A DNA stretch of 64,000 nucleotides from Embiotoca jacksoni (Eukaryota; Chordata; Actinopteri; Embiotocidae): the NCBI GenBank assembly GCA_022577435.1, contig JAKOON010000117.1:208501-272500 (forward strand), written 5' to 3'. Below, piece by piece: positions 21,760-33,590 of the stretch. The position numbers and the translations under genes are program-made. The notes below the pieces were generated by a model, which searched no databases, was not told where the DNA came from, and worked only from the letters and a program-made list of their open reading frames with translations. Positions within the stretch are counted from its first letter, which is position 1. Each line of letters begins with the position of its first letter.

Positions 21760-21760
<1 letters not shown>
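16207..21760 (+). CDS. tmed9: TMED9, p24-family cargo receptor (p24 alpha 2)
   Basis: Five exons: 16207-16360, 20365-20465, 20682-20807, 20959-21105 and 21611-21760. All have GT-AG introns and consistent phases, giving 225 aa (human TMED9 is 235). Residues 1-27 are a signal peptide. The GOLD domain starts LYFHIGETEKKC; its cysteines are C39 and C111, which form the family disulfide. A coiled-coil segment (about 135-175, ELQLRVRQLVEQVDQIQKEQ) precedes one membrane span (about 193-212). The cytosolic tail contains FF (218-219, COPII export) and ends KKLV (COPI dilysine retrieval). TMED9 cycles between ER, ERGIC and cis-Golgi. TMED4 is the close paralogue, but QLYDKQREEY and KFSLFAGGML fit TMED9 better. 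The neighbour b4galt7 matches human synteny. Intron 1 is 4,004 bp and mostly tandem repeat. Confidence 0.96.
16498..17103 (+). repeat. GGTTCT/GGTTCATGTTCT hexamer-based array in tmed9 intron 1
   Basis: About 600 bp built from 6-bp steps (GGTTCT, GGTTCA, TGTTCT, AGTTCT). Because the period is a multiple of 3, both strands give long frames; the minus strand reads as a 213-codon Glu-Pro/His-rich frame with no other sign of coding. Confidence 0.95.
17256..19332 (+). repeat. GAAGT/GAAGAGA satellite-like array in tmed9 intron 1
   Basis: About 2.07 kb made of GAAGT, GAAGA and GAGA steps, purine-rich on the plus strand with isolated T. The minus-strand 704-codon Ser/Leu/Phe/His frame is produced by the repeat. 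With the hexamer array and the (GT)n tract it makes up over two thirds of intron 1. Confidence 0.97.
19333..20286. other. Rest of tmed9 intron 1
   Basis: AT-rich intron sequence. The minus-strand 102-codon frame at 19667-19975 has no domain. Nothing else is recognised. Confidence 0.6.
20287..20358 (+). repeat. (GT)n tract abutting the 3' splice site of tmed9 intron 1
   Basis: About 36 GT dinucleotides, followed by TTTTCAG and exon 2 at 20365. The tract occupies the position of the polypyrimidine tract and branch region. Confidence 0.97.
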
Positions 21761-21762
<2 letters not shown>

Positions 21763-21841
<79 letters not shown>

Positions 21842-21860
21842 TGTGTGTGTGTGTGTGTGA

Positions 21861-21905
<45 letters not shown>

Positions 21906-21950
21906 TGAGTGAGTGAGTGAGTGTGTGTGTGTGTGTGTGTGAGTGAGTGA

Positions 21951-21989
<39 letters not shown>

Positions 21990-22000
21990 TGAGTGAGTGA

Positions 22001-22041
<41 letters not shown>

Positions 22042-22051
22042 TGAGTGTGTG
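21763..22051 (+). repeat. (GT)n / GAGT repeat at the start of the tmed9 3' UTR
   Basis: Begins three bases after the tmed9 stop codon (TGA at 21758-21760) and runs about 290 bp with GAGAGTG and (GAGT)n interruptions. It would be transcribed as a UG-rich start of the 3' UTR. Confidence 0.95.
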
Positions 22052-22459
22052 TGGTCTCTACTGATGGATGCAGTACTGAGCGGCGGTCGCTGCTGTTGCC
22101 GAGGAGACGGGACACGGAGAAATCCAGCTGCACGATTTGGCTCGAGAACAACATCTGTATTATTGTTGTTATTATTATTGTTGTTGTTTTTCTCACTAGC
22201 CGTCGGGATCACGTGACGTCTGTATTTATCGGACTGGCGGTCGGTCGGTCTCAGATTCCGACGGGTCGTGTTTTCGTGTCCCGTTGAATCGTCGTCACGC
22301 GGCGTCCGATCTCTTTTATTTCTTTGTTACTTCCTGTCGGTCGTGACGAGTTACTGATGTTCACGCAAACAGATTTACACGAGACGTCAGAAATTATAAT
22401 CTGGATTCATTGAAAATAAGTTTGACATCGACAGATCGTCTGGTTTTCAGCTGCAGTGA

Positions 22460-22465
22460 AATAAA
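22460..22465 (+). promoter_or_regulatory. tmed9: Candidate poly(A) signal of tmed9
   Basis: AATAAA about 700 bp after the stop codon. A second AATAAA at 22679-22684 is followed by GT-rich sequence (TGTGTTCCTGTG) and may be the stronger site. Confidence 0.4.
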
Positions 22466-22699
22466 AGTGGCTGAAATATAATCGACATTAATATCTTCAT
22501 CAAAATTGAAGATAGGTTTTCGAAATTCGAAGAGTCGTAATCGAGACCTGGAATTATGGGATGTTTTCTCATAATTATGAGATCCTTATGATTTCGTAAT
22601 AACGAGGTCTTTTTGTTTTTAAGAAAATAGAAAGTCATAATCAACATGATAAAAGTTGAGAATTTTGTTTCTTCTAGAAATAAAATGTGTTCCTGTGAA

Positions 22700-24419
22700 A
22701 CTGAGTAAAGTTTGTTAAGTTACATTTGTTCTTTAAACTCCAACGAGATTTAAACCGTAAGAAGCAGCGAAGACAAAGAAAAAAAACACGAAGCCACCAG
22801 ATTTTTACAGAAGTGGAAGTAAAAATAACTCCAATGTTTTCAGAGTCAGTTCGTCGACCGGTTTAAAGACTCAAATTGATTTTGGTTAAAAACGTCTTTA
22901 ACTTTAACAGAAACTCGACATCAGTCCCAGAAACATCGAATCGATGTCAGCGTTGAACTTTTCCTGTCGAGTCTTTTGTTTTTCATTTCTGTCAGTGAAA
23001 TCCGACCAGAGATCGTTTTCTGTTTGTTATTTCGTACGAATGAATCTGTTTTTGTTTTTGTTTATGTTTTTGTTTTTGTTTATGTTTTTGTTTATGTTTT
23101 TCTTCACGTCCGTACCGAATGTACGTTCCCGTCAGTCTGATTCTGGTTTGCTTGACGACAAATGGAAAATCTTAAAGAGCCGCCGTGAGGAGGTCTGGTG
23201 AAGAAAAACATCCAATTTAATCAATTAAAACACCGAAAAAAAGTTGTGTTTAAAGCAGAAACCTGGATTTATCTTCTCGGCCAAATATTCAGCTGACGTG
23301 AATCTGCTGAGCGAGAAACACGTAAAAATCGTCTCTGATTTTAAGACGGCGTCAGTCGCACAGTTTATTTTCACTCTGTTGTTTTTCCCGCTTTAGTTTT
23401 GGGGGATTTTGTTGAATTAATAAAGATAATCAGGGGATCGAGTTTCGTCGCTGGTAGGTTTCAGTTTGCAGAAAAGTTTTTGGGATAGAATTTAAATTAA
23501 GTCTGGTGAAGGTTTTTTGTCTGAAAGAGGGCTTGAAATTATGTTTTTTTTAGAGTCTACGTGAAAAATCTCGACGGTTGCACTTAAAATAAAAGTTTTG
23601 TCACATTTCTTTTGAAGCGCGGTGTGAATGATTGACAGAGTTTTCTTTTATTCTTGTAATATTCTCACCAGAACTCAGAAAGTCACTTTGAAGAGTTTTT
23701 ATACGCTGTAAACTATATTGTATTTTGAGCGGGAAAAATATTTGAAACAAAAAACATTTGAGAGAAATGTGACTGCAACATGTAATAAAATGAAAAACAA
23801 AAAACAAAACTGTCTGGTTCATAAAATACACTGTACTTCATATTTTTTTCCTCATTATATTTAAAGAATATTTATATTTTGTGGATTAATTTAATTTACA
23901 AAATACAATACAAATCCTTTTTTTTTTTACCTTTAATTTGCATGTGAAAAATTCTAGAAATTACACTTTAATGTTAAAATAAATGTAGAAATCATCACAG
24001 TTTGAAAGTTATTGGTATCTTCAGTGGTTCTTCAGTAGAGCTACCACAGCCAATCAAAGCCAGTTTACTTATATAAAACAAATTAAACTTGAAGTGCTTT
24101 AAAGAGGCATAGAAACAAAAAATAAGGTTATTTTTTTCAAAAGGAAAATTGCATTTAAAACAAAAATAACTCAATTTACTCAAGCTCAAATTCAAGCTAT
24201 TTGTACCTGAATATTTTCTTTTCTTGTCAATGTTTGAAATAGGTGGAGGTCCATCTGGTTTAATTTAATATTTTGTAAGACGATCATACGTTTTAAATGT
24301 AAACCATAATGTACAACCTGAACCATATAGTGGTTATACGGTGGTAAATAAATATTACAGTTGCCTTAGAATTGGTGTGCTGTTCCTTTAATAATAATAA
24401 TAATTATATTTTGCTTCAC
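22700..24419. other. Intergenic DNA between tmed9 and b4galt7
   Basis: AT-rich, with a small (TTTTTG/TTTATG)n-like tract near 23048-23102. Short frames at 22944, 23601 and 23995 show no domains. Confidence 0.55.
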
Positions 24420-24505
24420 ACTCCAGTCCAGCAGGTGGCGGTAATACACCTTAAAGTTAATCTGCCAACAAAAACAAACTAATAGAGGAAGAAGAAAAAA
24501 TAGTA
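24410..24505. mobile_element. MITE-like element fragment common near fish genes
   Basis: Contains CCAGCAGGTGGCGGTAAT, then ACACCTTAAAGTT, CTGCCAAC and a GAAGAAGAA-type tail. This arrangement is familiar from dispersed elements upstream of many teleost genes. GTGGCGGTAA also makes a CTCF-like core at 24428-24441. The family name is not certain. Confidence 0.45.
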
Positions 24506-24639
24506 GGAACCATTGATTGTAATCGCCGCAGTTTCCTTCCGGACTCATATACGGGCTTGGACCTCACTACAATTGGGCTCCTGTTTTAATATTTCCCAGC
24601 GTGAAAAATATCCTAAAAACATTTACACGTCTTCTGTTT

Positions 24640-25023
24640 GTTTTGTTCTGTTAGTTGTGACTTTTTCCCGCCAAACTGACTCGTTAACGGAGAGCTCGGC
24701 GGCGGAAGGTTTCGCGGTTGAACGGCGGCGGAAGAAGAACGTGAGACCGCGACGTGTCCCGGAGCTAACGGGCTTCGCTTGGACGGACGTGGACCCGGTA
24801 CCGACGTGGACCCGGTACCGACATGGACTTTAACGGTTCACCGAGCAGATGTTTAAAGGCTCTGAAACGGAGCCGCCGGCGGGTTTGTGAGCGGTGAATC
24901 ACGGAGGACAGTTTGGACGGATGTCTTAGGTTTTAGTCTCGGTCGCAGCTTTATTTACAAACAAACAAACAAACAAACAAACAAACAGTCGTCATCCGGC
25001 AGCTGCAGTTGTTCTAATTTAAA
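24640..25023 (+). promoter_or_regulatory. b4galt7: b4galt7 promoter / 5' UTR region
   Basis: GC-rich stretch before the ATG. It contains an E2F-type site (TTTTTCCCGCCAAA at about 24663-24676), GGCGGCGG motifs, and a short tandem duplication of GGTACCGACGTGGACCC around 24784-24830. (AAAC)n sits at about 24957-24986. The transcription start is not defined. Confidence 0.4.
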
Positions 25024-28000
25024 ATGATGTATTCATCGAGAAGGAGGCCGGTTCTCTACTTCAAGGAGGAGAGGAGGTAAGAAACGACTCGTTATTCAAA
25101 CTGGAACTTCACACAAAACTACCTGAAAATCAACCAACGTGTTTTAATCTGAGAAACAACGAAGGATTCACATACTGGTGCTTTTATTTTTCCTTTATGT
25201 CCTAAAACTTAAAACTATTTTAGTCGTCATGATTATTTGCAATGAATCCTATTAAATTATTCTGATTAATTTAATGATCAAGATGCAAATGAACATCTCT
25301 GAAATCCTTCATTTAATTCACTGTTTTAGTTCTGCTTCCTGTCTGAGACCCAACCTGTTTTAGTTCTGCTTCCTGTCTGAGACCCAACCTGTTTTAGTTC
25401 TGCTTCCTGTTTGTGACCCAACCTGTTTTAGTTCTGCTTCCTGTTTGTGACCCAACCTGTTTTAGTTCTGCTTCCTGTTTGTGACCCAACCTGTTTTAGT
25501 TCTGCTTCCTGTTTGTGACCCAACCTGTTTTAGTTCTGCTTCCTGTCTGAGACCCAACCTGTTTTAGTTCTGCTTCCTGTTTGTGACCCAACCTGTTTTA
25601 GTTCTGCTTCCTGTTTGTGACCCAACCTGTTTTAGTTCTGCTTCCTGTTTGTGACCCAACCTGTTTTAGTTCTGCTTCCTGTCTGAGACCCAACCTGTTT
25701 TAGTTCTGCTTCCTGTTTGTGACCCAACCTGTTTTAGTTCTGCTTCCTGTCTGTGACCCAACCTGTTTTAGTTCTGCTTCCTGTCTGTGACCCAACCTGT
25801 TTTAGTTCTGCTTCCTGTCTGTGACCCAACCTGTTTTAGTTCTGCTTCCTGTCTGTGACCCAACCTGTTTTAGTTCTGCTTCCTGTCTGAGACCCAACCT
25901 GTTTTAGTTCTGCTTCCTGTCTGAGACCCAACCTGTTTTAGTTCTGCTTCCTGTCTGTGACCCAACCTGTTTTAGTTCTGCTTCCTGTTTGTGACCCAAC
26001 CTGTTTTAGTTCTGCTTCCTGTCTGAGACCCAACCTGTTTTAGTTCTGCTTCCTGTTTGTGACCCAACCTGTTTTAGTTCTGCTTCCTGTCTGTGACCCA
26101 ACCTGTTTTAGTTCTGCTTCCTGTTTGTGACCCAACCTGTTTTAGTTCTGCTTCCTGTTTGTGACCCAACCTGTTTTAGTTCTGCTTCCTGTCTGTGACC
26201 CAACCTGTTTTAGTTCTGCTTCCTGTTTGTGACCCAACCTGTTTTAGTTCTGCTTCCTGTTTGTGACCCAACCTGTTTTAGTTCTGCTTCCTGTTTGTGA
26301 CCCAACCTGTTTTAGTTCTGCTTCCTGTCTGAGACCCAACCTGTTTTAGTTCTGCTTCCTGTTTGTGACCCAACCTGTTTTAGTTCTGCTTCCTGTTTGT
26401 GACCCAACCTGACCGTCAGACCTCGTCTCGTTCAGGCTGGATGGGTTTTATTTTATTCTTTGTGAAGCAGAAAGTCTGTTTTATTCACGTTTTGTCTCTT
26501 AACTTTTCAAGAAGTGAAACCTCTGAAGTTCCCGTCAGGAAGAGAAGTGAGTCGATAGGTAGCTTTGTATCTGGACCAGTGGTTCCCAAACGGTGGTCCG
26601 GGGACCAACAGTGACCGGCCGGTTTCTGCTGAAAGTCTCCAAAGATCTGCCGTGTCGTTATATTTAGTTTTTGCTGGATTAATGAATCTCTTAAAAACAC
26701 TGAAAGCTGCGACCGTTTATCGATCAGTCGGTTGACATAAATAAATCTGTTTCATGAAAACAGCTGTTGATCCTGTGAACGTTGTTTCTGTGTGAAAGCT
26801 GTTGTTGTCGCTGGTTGGTTTTCTGTTTCTGGACTAAAAGTTCTGGTGGGTTCATGAAGTCGTGTTGAAGACTGTTTGGGAACTTCTGTTCGGTTTGACT
26901 CTTTGGTTTCACTGCTTGGAAGAAACTGTCAATCAAATGCTTCGAACATTCGTGTTTAAGATTTCTACATCGACTCGTCATTTTAGCACGAAAACATCGG
27001 TTTGATTGGAAAATGTGCATCTTGTGTGTTGATTCAGGAATCAGGTGAACCGATGTTTGTTCAGACGTGTTCGGATGATAAAAGACGAGTAACGTCGTCT
27101 TCGGACTCTGAGACGGAAAGCTTCCTCTGAACCTCCGTTCAAACACCGAGCTGGTCTCGACCTGAAACCCGCCGGTCTCGACTTGTGACACTAATAAGCA
27201 TCGTTTACTAAAGTAGAACAAAGTTTCTTGCATGTGAGAACAGAAGACCGATGACCCGCCGTAGAACCAGAACCAGACCCAGAAGCCTTCACCGCCTCCT
27301 TCCTCTGCCTGCAGGTTCCTGTCGGGTAAATGTACCGTCTACAAGCTGTTTGGGCTCTGCATGGTTCTGGTCCTGGTGTCTCTGCTCTGGCTGCAGCTCA
27401 GCTGTTCGGGTGAAATGTCCTCGCCGACGCACGAGGACCGCGGCGCCCCCCAGAGGCCGGCGCCGCCCTGCCCGCTCTACGTCCCGGCCGACGACCCGGC
27501 GTCCGCGGCGGACGACCCGTCCTGGGGTCCTCACAAACTGGCCCTGGTGGTGCCGTTCAGGGAGCGCTTCGAGGAGCTGCTGGTGTTCGTTCCCTTCATG
27601 CACACGTTCCTCAACAAGAAGAAGATCCGCCACAAGATCATCATCATCAACCAGGTGGACCACTACAGGTGAGGAGGCGTGGCCTCCCACCGCAGCAGAG
27701 CCGGAAGGTAACCGTCAGCCTGCGTGAAGTGATGTTTCCTTCCCGTTTCAGATTCAACCGAGCGTCTCTGATCAACGTGGGTTTCCTGGAGAGCGGCAAC
27801 GACACCGACTACCTGGCGATGCACGACGTGGACCTGCTGCCGCTGAACGAGGCTCTGGACTACGGCTTCCCCGAGGACGGCCCGTTCCACGTGGCCTCGC
27901 CGGAGCTGCACCCGCTCTACCACTACAAGACTTACGTGGGGGGAATCCTGCTGCTCAGCAAGAGGCACTACCACACGGTACCGAGCTGCTGCACGCTCAG

Positions 28001-30259
28001 GAGGTTCTGGAGCGCCGGTCCTCCACCGGGTCCGACTCCAGAACCGCAACATCACAGAAACATAGACCTGACCTGTTAAAAACAGGAAATGAACCAAATA
28101 AAAACTGAGAATAGAAGTAAAATAACAACAGTGAAATAAAAGATTCTGATCAAGTCTCAAGAATCTGAATTAAACTCTTTGAAATATCAAAATTACAACT
28201 TTTCAAATGTTAGCCGTGTTTACGAAAGCTCAGATGAGAGCGACTTCCTTTAGTTCCGGTTGTTATCGTACAAACAGACGACCTTCCAAAGTAAAACCGC
28301 GGCATCAGAATTTCTGTAGACTTCAAAATAAAAGTTTGACTTTCTTCCCCTCAACCTTAACAATTCATTTTGTTCCCACGACCCATTCAGAATGGCCTCA
28401 TGACCCACTTTTGGGTTGCGACCCACCAGTTTAGAACCACTTGTTTTGCTGCTCAGTTTTCTCCCAGAATTTTTCACGGCAGCTTTCGACACGTCAATAA
28501 AACATGTTTTTATTTCCTATTAATTTGGTAATTCCTCAACACGTCGTGTAAATCTTTGTAAACAGGAATGAAATGTTTTTTTTCTTTATTTAAAGTCCAA
28601 CCAGCCTTGGAGCTGATGTAGTGATTTAAACTGTCCACTAGATGTCGCTGTTCACCCAGCTGTACTCTGAATGAGGAACTCCACAAGCTTTCTTAGTTTT
28701 ATCTATTTTAATCTCAACTTTATACAGTTGGAGAAATTCAAATAGATGAAATTAAATCCTTCATCTCTCTTGAAAAATGTTTGAGAACATTTCAGGGTTT
28801 TTTGCTGAGCTGTTTTGTGGAGACTTTGTTGTTGTTTTTTTCAACACTTAAAAACGCTGCAAATTACATCTCAATTTTTGAGAAAAGCTCCAGTAAAATG
28901 AACATTTTTGATATTAACAATTACAAAAAATCGTGTTTGTTCAGTCGTTATTTACGGTCACGTCTGTTCTTAAGTCTGCGTTTGTCTGCAGTGTAACGGG
29001 ATGTCGAACCGGTTCTGGGGTTGGGGCCGAGAGGACGACGAGTTCTACCGACGGCTGAGGAAAGCCGAGTTACAGGTCAACGGAAAATATTCAAATTTAA
29101 GAACTAAAAAAACTCCATTTTTGCTTCTTCTTCTTCTTCTTCTTCTTCTTCTTCCAGAAATATACAAAGAGGTTTTTAAAGCAGTCGAGTTTCAGATCGG
29201 TGGAATTGATGAGCTTGTTTCTCTGCAGCTGTTCAGACCGAGCGGCATCACGACGGGATACAAAACCTTCCTCCACATCCACGACCCGGCCTGGAGGAAG
29301 AGGGACCAGAAGAGGGTCGCGTCTCAGAAACAGGTACCAGACGACCAACCCGACAAACAATCACTCAGGTTTTACAAATCTGATATCCGTTAGAAGACTT
29401 GTTGGTGAGACGAGTCGGTGTCGGTTTGTTGAAAATAACAGACTTCAAAAACATGAGGCTTTCATCATGGTAAGTTTATTTTTTTCTTATTTAACAGCTT
29501 CCAGCAACGAACAAAAAACAGAAACACGGCAACTTAAAAAGACGCACAGTCGGACATCAAGTCAACAATGAGACGAACAGTTTAAACAGTTCAATAAAAA
29601 AATAGAAAAGGAACTCAAATGATGTAAGAAAATGAAAATCTGCAAATTCGTAACTTCAAGACCCTAAAATCAATCAAATATTTTGCATTTAAAAAAATGT
29701 CTTGAGTGAATAATTGATTATCAAATCAGTTGTCAATAACTCAACAAACAGTTTCTGCGTGAACACATCGGTTTTGTCGGTTTAATAAAAGACGTGTTGC
29801 AAACTGAACCGGCAACTTTTGATCCGCTTCTGTTTTCCTCCTTAAAGTCGCCGCGTTACGCTTTTAATACAAACTCAACACTTCCTGATATCTGTTTCAA
29901 ATTAAAATCCATGTAGCCGTTTCAGTAGAGAAACCTTTTATTTCTTAAAAAAGACTTTTATTCTGAAAGAATTGCAGGACTGGACTTTAGATGTGTGATC
30001 CAGAAGAACCCCATGATGACGACGTAGTTTAAAACACAACACGGTCTCTGTTATTGACCCTCAGTAATATATTGAACCCCCCCCCCTCCACCCCACCCTG
30101 TAGGAGCAGTTTAAGGTGGATCCGGAGGGGGGGCTGACTAACCTCCGCTACCAGGTGGATTCCCGACAGGAGCTGACCATCAGCGGCGCTCCGTGCACCG
30201 TCATCAACATCAAACTGGAGTGCGACCAGAACACGACGCCCTGGTGCCTTCTGGGATAG
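25024..30259 (+). CDS. b4galt7: Xylosylprotein beta-1,4-galactosyltransferase 7
   Basis: Six exons: 25024-25076, 27315-27668, 27752-27977, 28992-29075, 29229-29333 and 30104-30259. All introns are GT-AG with consistent phases, giving 325 aa (human has 327). The enzyme adds the first galactose to xylose in the proteoglycan linker (galactosyltransferase I) in the Golgi. A short cytosolic N-terminus precedes a type II anchor (about 29-47, LFGLCMVLVLVSLLWLQLS) and a Pro-rich stem. The catalytic domain has VPFRERFEELL, INQVDHYRFNRA, the metal-binding DVD (161-163), PFHVASPELHPLYHYKTYVGG and WGWGREDDEF (220-229). HDPAWRKRDQKR follows near 257. The start is the first ATG of MMYSSRRR; the second ATG is also possible. 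The order tmed9-b4galt7 on one strand matches human 5q35.3. Intron 1 holds a 34-bp array. Confidence 0.97.
25321..26412 (+). repeat. 34-bp minisatellite in b4galt7 intron 1, about 32 copies
   Basis: Each unit contains CTGTTTTAGTTCTGCTTCCT then GT, a variable CTGAG/TTGTG/CTGTG, and ACCCAAC. Variation is almost confined to those two positions, implying recent expansion or gene conversion. Confidence 0.97.
26577..26660 (+). mobile_element. hAT-type transposon end fragment in b4galt7 intron 1
   Basis: CAGTGGTTCCCAAAC followed by GGTGGTCCGGGGACC is typical of the terminal repeats of hAT (Charlie-like) elements. No transposase frame or second end belonging to it is evident. Confidence 0.5.
28330..28443 (-). 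mobile_element. hAT-type transposon fragment in b4galt7 intron 3
   Basis: The minus strand begins CAAGTGGTTCTAAACTGG, then GGGTCGCAACCCAAAAGTGG and a GGGTCGTGGGA-type block. This is a familiar hAT-derived non-autonomous repeat signature. Confidence 0.5.
29122..29157 (+). repeat. (CTT)n followed by CCAG in b4galt7 intron 4
   Basis: About ten CTT units end in CTTCCAG. This is a strong-looking but apparently unused 3' splice signal 71 nt upstream of the real exon 5 acceptor (CTCTGCAG at 29221-29228). Confidence 0.85.
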
Positions 30260-31369
30260 CGGGCGGCCCGGTTTAGTTCCCCCGGAAGGTTTTAACGTTC
30301 GGATGACGAGCGGTGACTTTATTTCGTTGTTTTAACGGGAAAAGCAGCGTCAGATCTGCAGCGGGAACATCCGAACGTGGCGGTACCGGGACCGGCCCGA
30401 TGCAGAACCACAAACCTTTACAACAGCAGGGCGGATAATCAAAACCTCCCGATGGGTTCTTACAGTCAGCCTGAACTTCAAACACTCACCCGGACTGACG
30501 GCGGGGGTGTCGGACCTCTGACCTCTGACCTCAGCAGACTGGACGGACTGAACCGAACCGGACCCGAGCTGCTTCAGGACTTTTTTTGTTGTTGTCGTTC
30601 TAGCTGGTACCTGCTGTGAATGCAAAAACGTCCTATTTTTTAGATGTTCCTCTGGGCGTCGTGCAAATAGAGCGGAGACGGTGAAGACGAGGGCGACGCA
30701 TGTTTCACGGGACGTCACGGAAACATTTGCATCACGGTAACTCCAGAGGTTTCAGCTTTTTATCCACGAGGGACATCAGAGATCAAACGTTACGTTGATC
30801 CTTCAGTAAATATATTTATACTACAAAAGTGTGGATGAAATTTCTCATTGTTTTTTATTTTTTATTTTGTTGCTGATGCGGTTAAAATGACGAGTCGGGA
30901 AACTCTACGAATTTAATTTTTTTTTAATTTTGTTAAATATGTTCCTCTATGGAAACGCATCACATTCACCAAAGTAAAAAAAATACAGACTTTGATTATG
31001 AGCTCTGTATGTCATTTGTTACGACATAATTTATAATAATTATCAGGTAATTAATAGAAAACGCACATGAATTGAGGAGATCCAATAATGAAAACTCCCA
31101 CTTACTGTAGAAAGTTCTGCTTCCAGAACCGGTTCTGTTCTGGTTTCAGAATCATCGTCAACCAGCAGAATTGTTGCATTGAATTTATCATCGGATTTTG
31201 AAACAAAAAAAATAATTTAATACAAAAAACAAACAAGGAAAGTCGTCAGATTGTGTCGTTCACCTGCAGATTTTTAGCGTCTTAATGCAAACAGAGTTAC
31301 GACATTCAGTTCTGGATGTTTGAGTCCGACGAACATCCTCCGCTGTTCGTGTGTTGAAGATCGTCGATA

Positions 31370-31375
31370 AATAAA
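31370..31375 (+). promoter_or_regulatory. b4galt7: Candidate poly(A) signal of b4galt7
   Basis: AATAAA about 1.1 kb after the stop codon, and the first AATAAA I noticed downstream of it. A 3' UTR of this length is plausible. Confidence 0.35.
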
Positions 31376-31399
31376 AACATCGCCCGATCATCAACTCGA

Positions 31400-33590
31400 A
31401 TACTAAAACGTACGTTCGAAACTCGGACTGCAGATTTTTTTTAGCGTGAGTCGCAGCGTGACGGCGTCGTCACGGTTACCAGAACATCCACATCGTACTC
31501 GCGCGGTCGCCAGCGTTTAAAACGCGAGTCGAAGGTTCAAATTTCGAATTCGTTGATCACGAAGTTCATTCAGTGGATTTAATCCAGATTGAATGAGACT
31601 GAAACCATCTGCAGTCACTTTATTGATTTATGGTACAAAAGCAGTAAATAGAAGATGTGAACAAAAATCCACCACAAATAATATTTTCTGAATTTCAGTT
31701 TTATGTACGGATGTTTTTCTGCTGAGAGAAGAATCTGAGGTTCGACACGATTAATGAATTAAAACTATTTATTTTGGAGAAATACCCTTTTTTTTTTTTT
31801 TTTTTAATCTGTTAAAACATTTTTATTATTAATTTACAAAAGTAACTGATTGATTTTTTTTGGAGTTATTTGATGTGAAACTGGGTCAACTGCTGTCGTT
31901 CAGATTCAAATACTCTGAATTTAAGAATCGATCCATCTCGCCTCTAAAACAGCAGCTTCATTTAGCAAACAAACGTTCCCAGTTTAGGTTCATGTTATCA
32001 AAACTAAATGAAACATACACATTCTGGAGTTTTAAGTCCTCTTGTCACGAAACGGACTTTAAATATTGAAAGTTTACTAAACGTAATTTTCTGTTTCCAG
32101 CTGAAAAACATACAATGACACATTTCAGTTAAAATTTTTACCGGAAACTCTGATAATCTACAAAGTTACAAAAATATATATATATATATATGTATATGTA
32201 TATGAAACTTCATATTCATGTCGGAGTCTCTGCAGGTCATTTAAATTTACAAAACTAGGTTTGAATCCCGTCAGCCAGCAGGATGTTCATATGAAACGCT
32301 GACAATTGAGTGAAAACAGTTTAAACTGAAACTTTAAAAGTATTTATTTGGTGGGATGCTGTTGAGGGAACAACAGATAAACTGGAGCATGTTTTTTTTT
32401 TTCTATAATTTTTCAGTATTTTACCTTTTTAAAAGACCTCCTTTTTAAAAGCCCACAACGATACTTGAAACGTCCGTGAATTTGCGCTCTTGGAAAGTGA
32501 AATGTAACGTCGGTCGGCTTCAATCCCGACGAACGATTTTCTGTTACAGTCTGTTTGTTTTATTTCCTGAAATACACTGTACATGTACACTCATGTCATG
32601 CTGATTTTATTTTCCAGAGCCAACGGTACCGTGTCTTATGAAATATTCAGTATTTGTACTATAAATCTAAGTCTACAAAAAAAGAGTTTGAAGGTTTTTT
32701 TGTTTTAATATTTCCTTTTACTGCGATGTTTTTATCTTTTGTGAAATATGTAGCTACTGTTCTGTTTACATATCAAGCTTTCATATGAGCATAAGACGAT
32801 AACATGATATATGATGCACTCTGCAATGAGTTTATAAAATATTTAAAACCAGCTACACCTCAACAACTACAACAGAGAACTGTCCTCCACATTTACTCCT
32901 CAGAGGGATGAGTCACCATTTTCAGTCATAATATTCAAATAATCCTCCAATAGTTCACAGTTGTTATTGAGTAGTACTTTTTCTTGAAATGCCCGTCTTC
33001 TCCTCAGGCAGCACTGCATTAAAACACACTATTCTGGAGTGGAAATCACTGCATGGGCTCAGGAACACTTGTGAAAACCATCGTCTGTGAACACAGTTCA
33101 TCGCTGCGTCCACAAACGCAGGTTAAAACTCGAGATGAAACTTGTAATACTTCCTCATGAAGGTTGTTGATTCCTGCTGCTCGTTAAACAGGAACAGACT
33201 CGTACAACATCATTAATATGTTTTAAACGTAAACACGGTATAAAAGGCTCCTTTTAAAGTAACAGTTTGCTTTCTCTTTTCCCGTCAAACAGCAGTTTTA
33301 ACACGTGTTGATGAGCTTAGCGTCGCTCAGCAGCTCCCCCGGTGGCCCCCTGCGGTTTGTCGCCGTCCTCTCCAGCAGATAGAAACCGGCTCCGGCGCTA
33401 CAGCTGTGGGTTTTGGGGTACGAGCCAACGGCTGCGGAGACAAAGAGAGGAGGTGAACCTCCACCACCTCCTCTTCCTCCTCCTCGGAGCTGCTCCCCTC
33501 CGGGTGCAATTTTCACCTTTTTGTTGGAGGTGACTGCGGTGGAAAAAAACAAAAAAAACACCTCTGTGCTGCCACAAATAGACCCCAGCA
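31400..33590. other. Intergenic AT-rich DNA
   Basis: Contains a T run (31790-31806) and a short (TA)n tract near 32176-32192. The overlapping frames at 33298-33724 read on both strands and are Pro/Ser/Gly-rich with no domain. No gene is supported. Confidence 0.5.

Noticed and set aside
27251..28160. Arg-rich plus- and minus-strand frames of 130-165 codons over b4galt7 exons 2-3
   Set aside because: GC-rich shadows; the correct frame matches B4GALT7 across splice junctions.
26577..28443. Two hAT-like ends in opposite orientation, as if a transposon enclosed b4galt7 exons 2-3
   Set aside because: The two ends differ in sequence and the flanking 8 bp do not match as a target-site duplication; they look like separate fragments.
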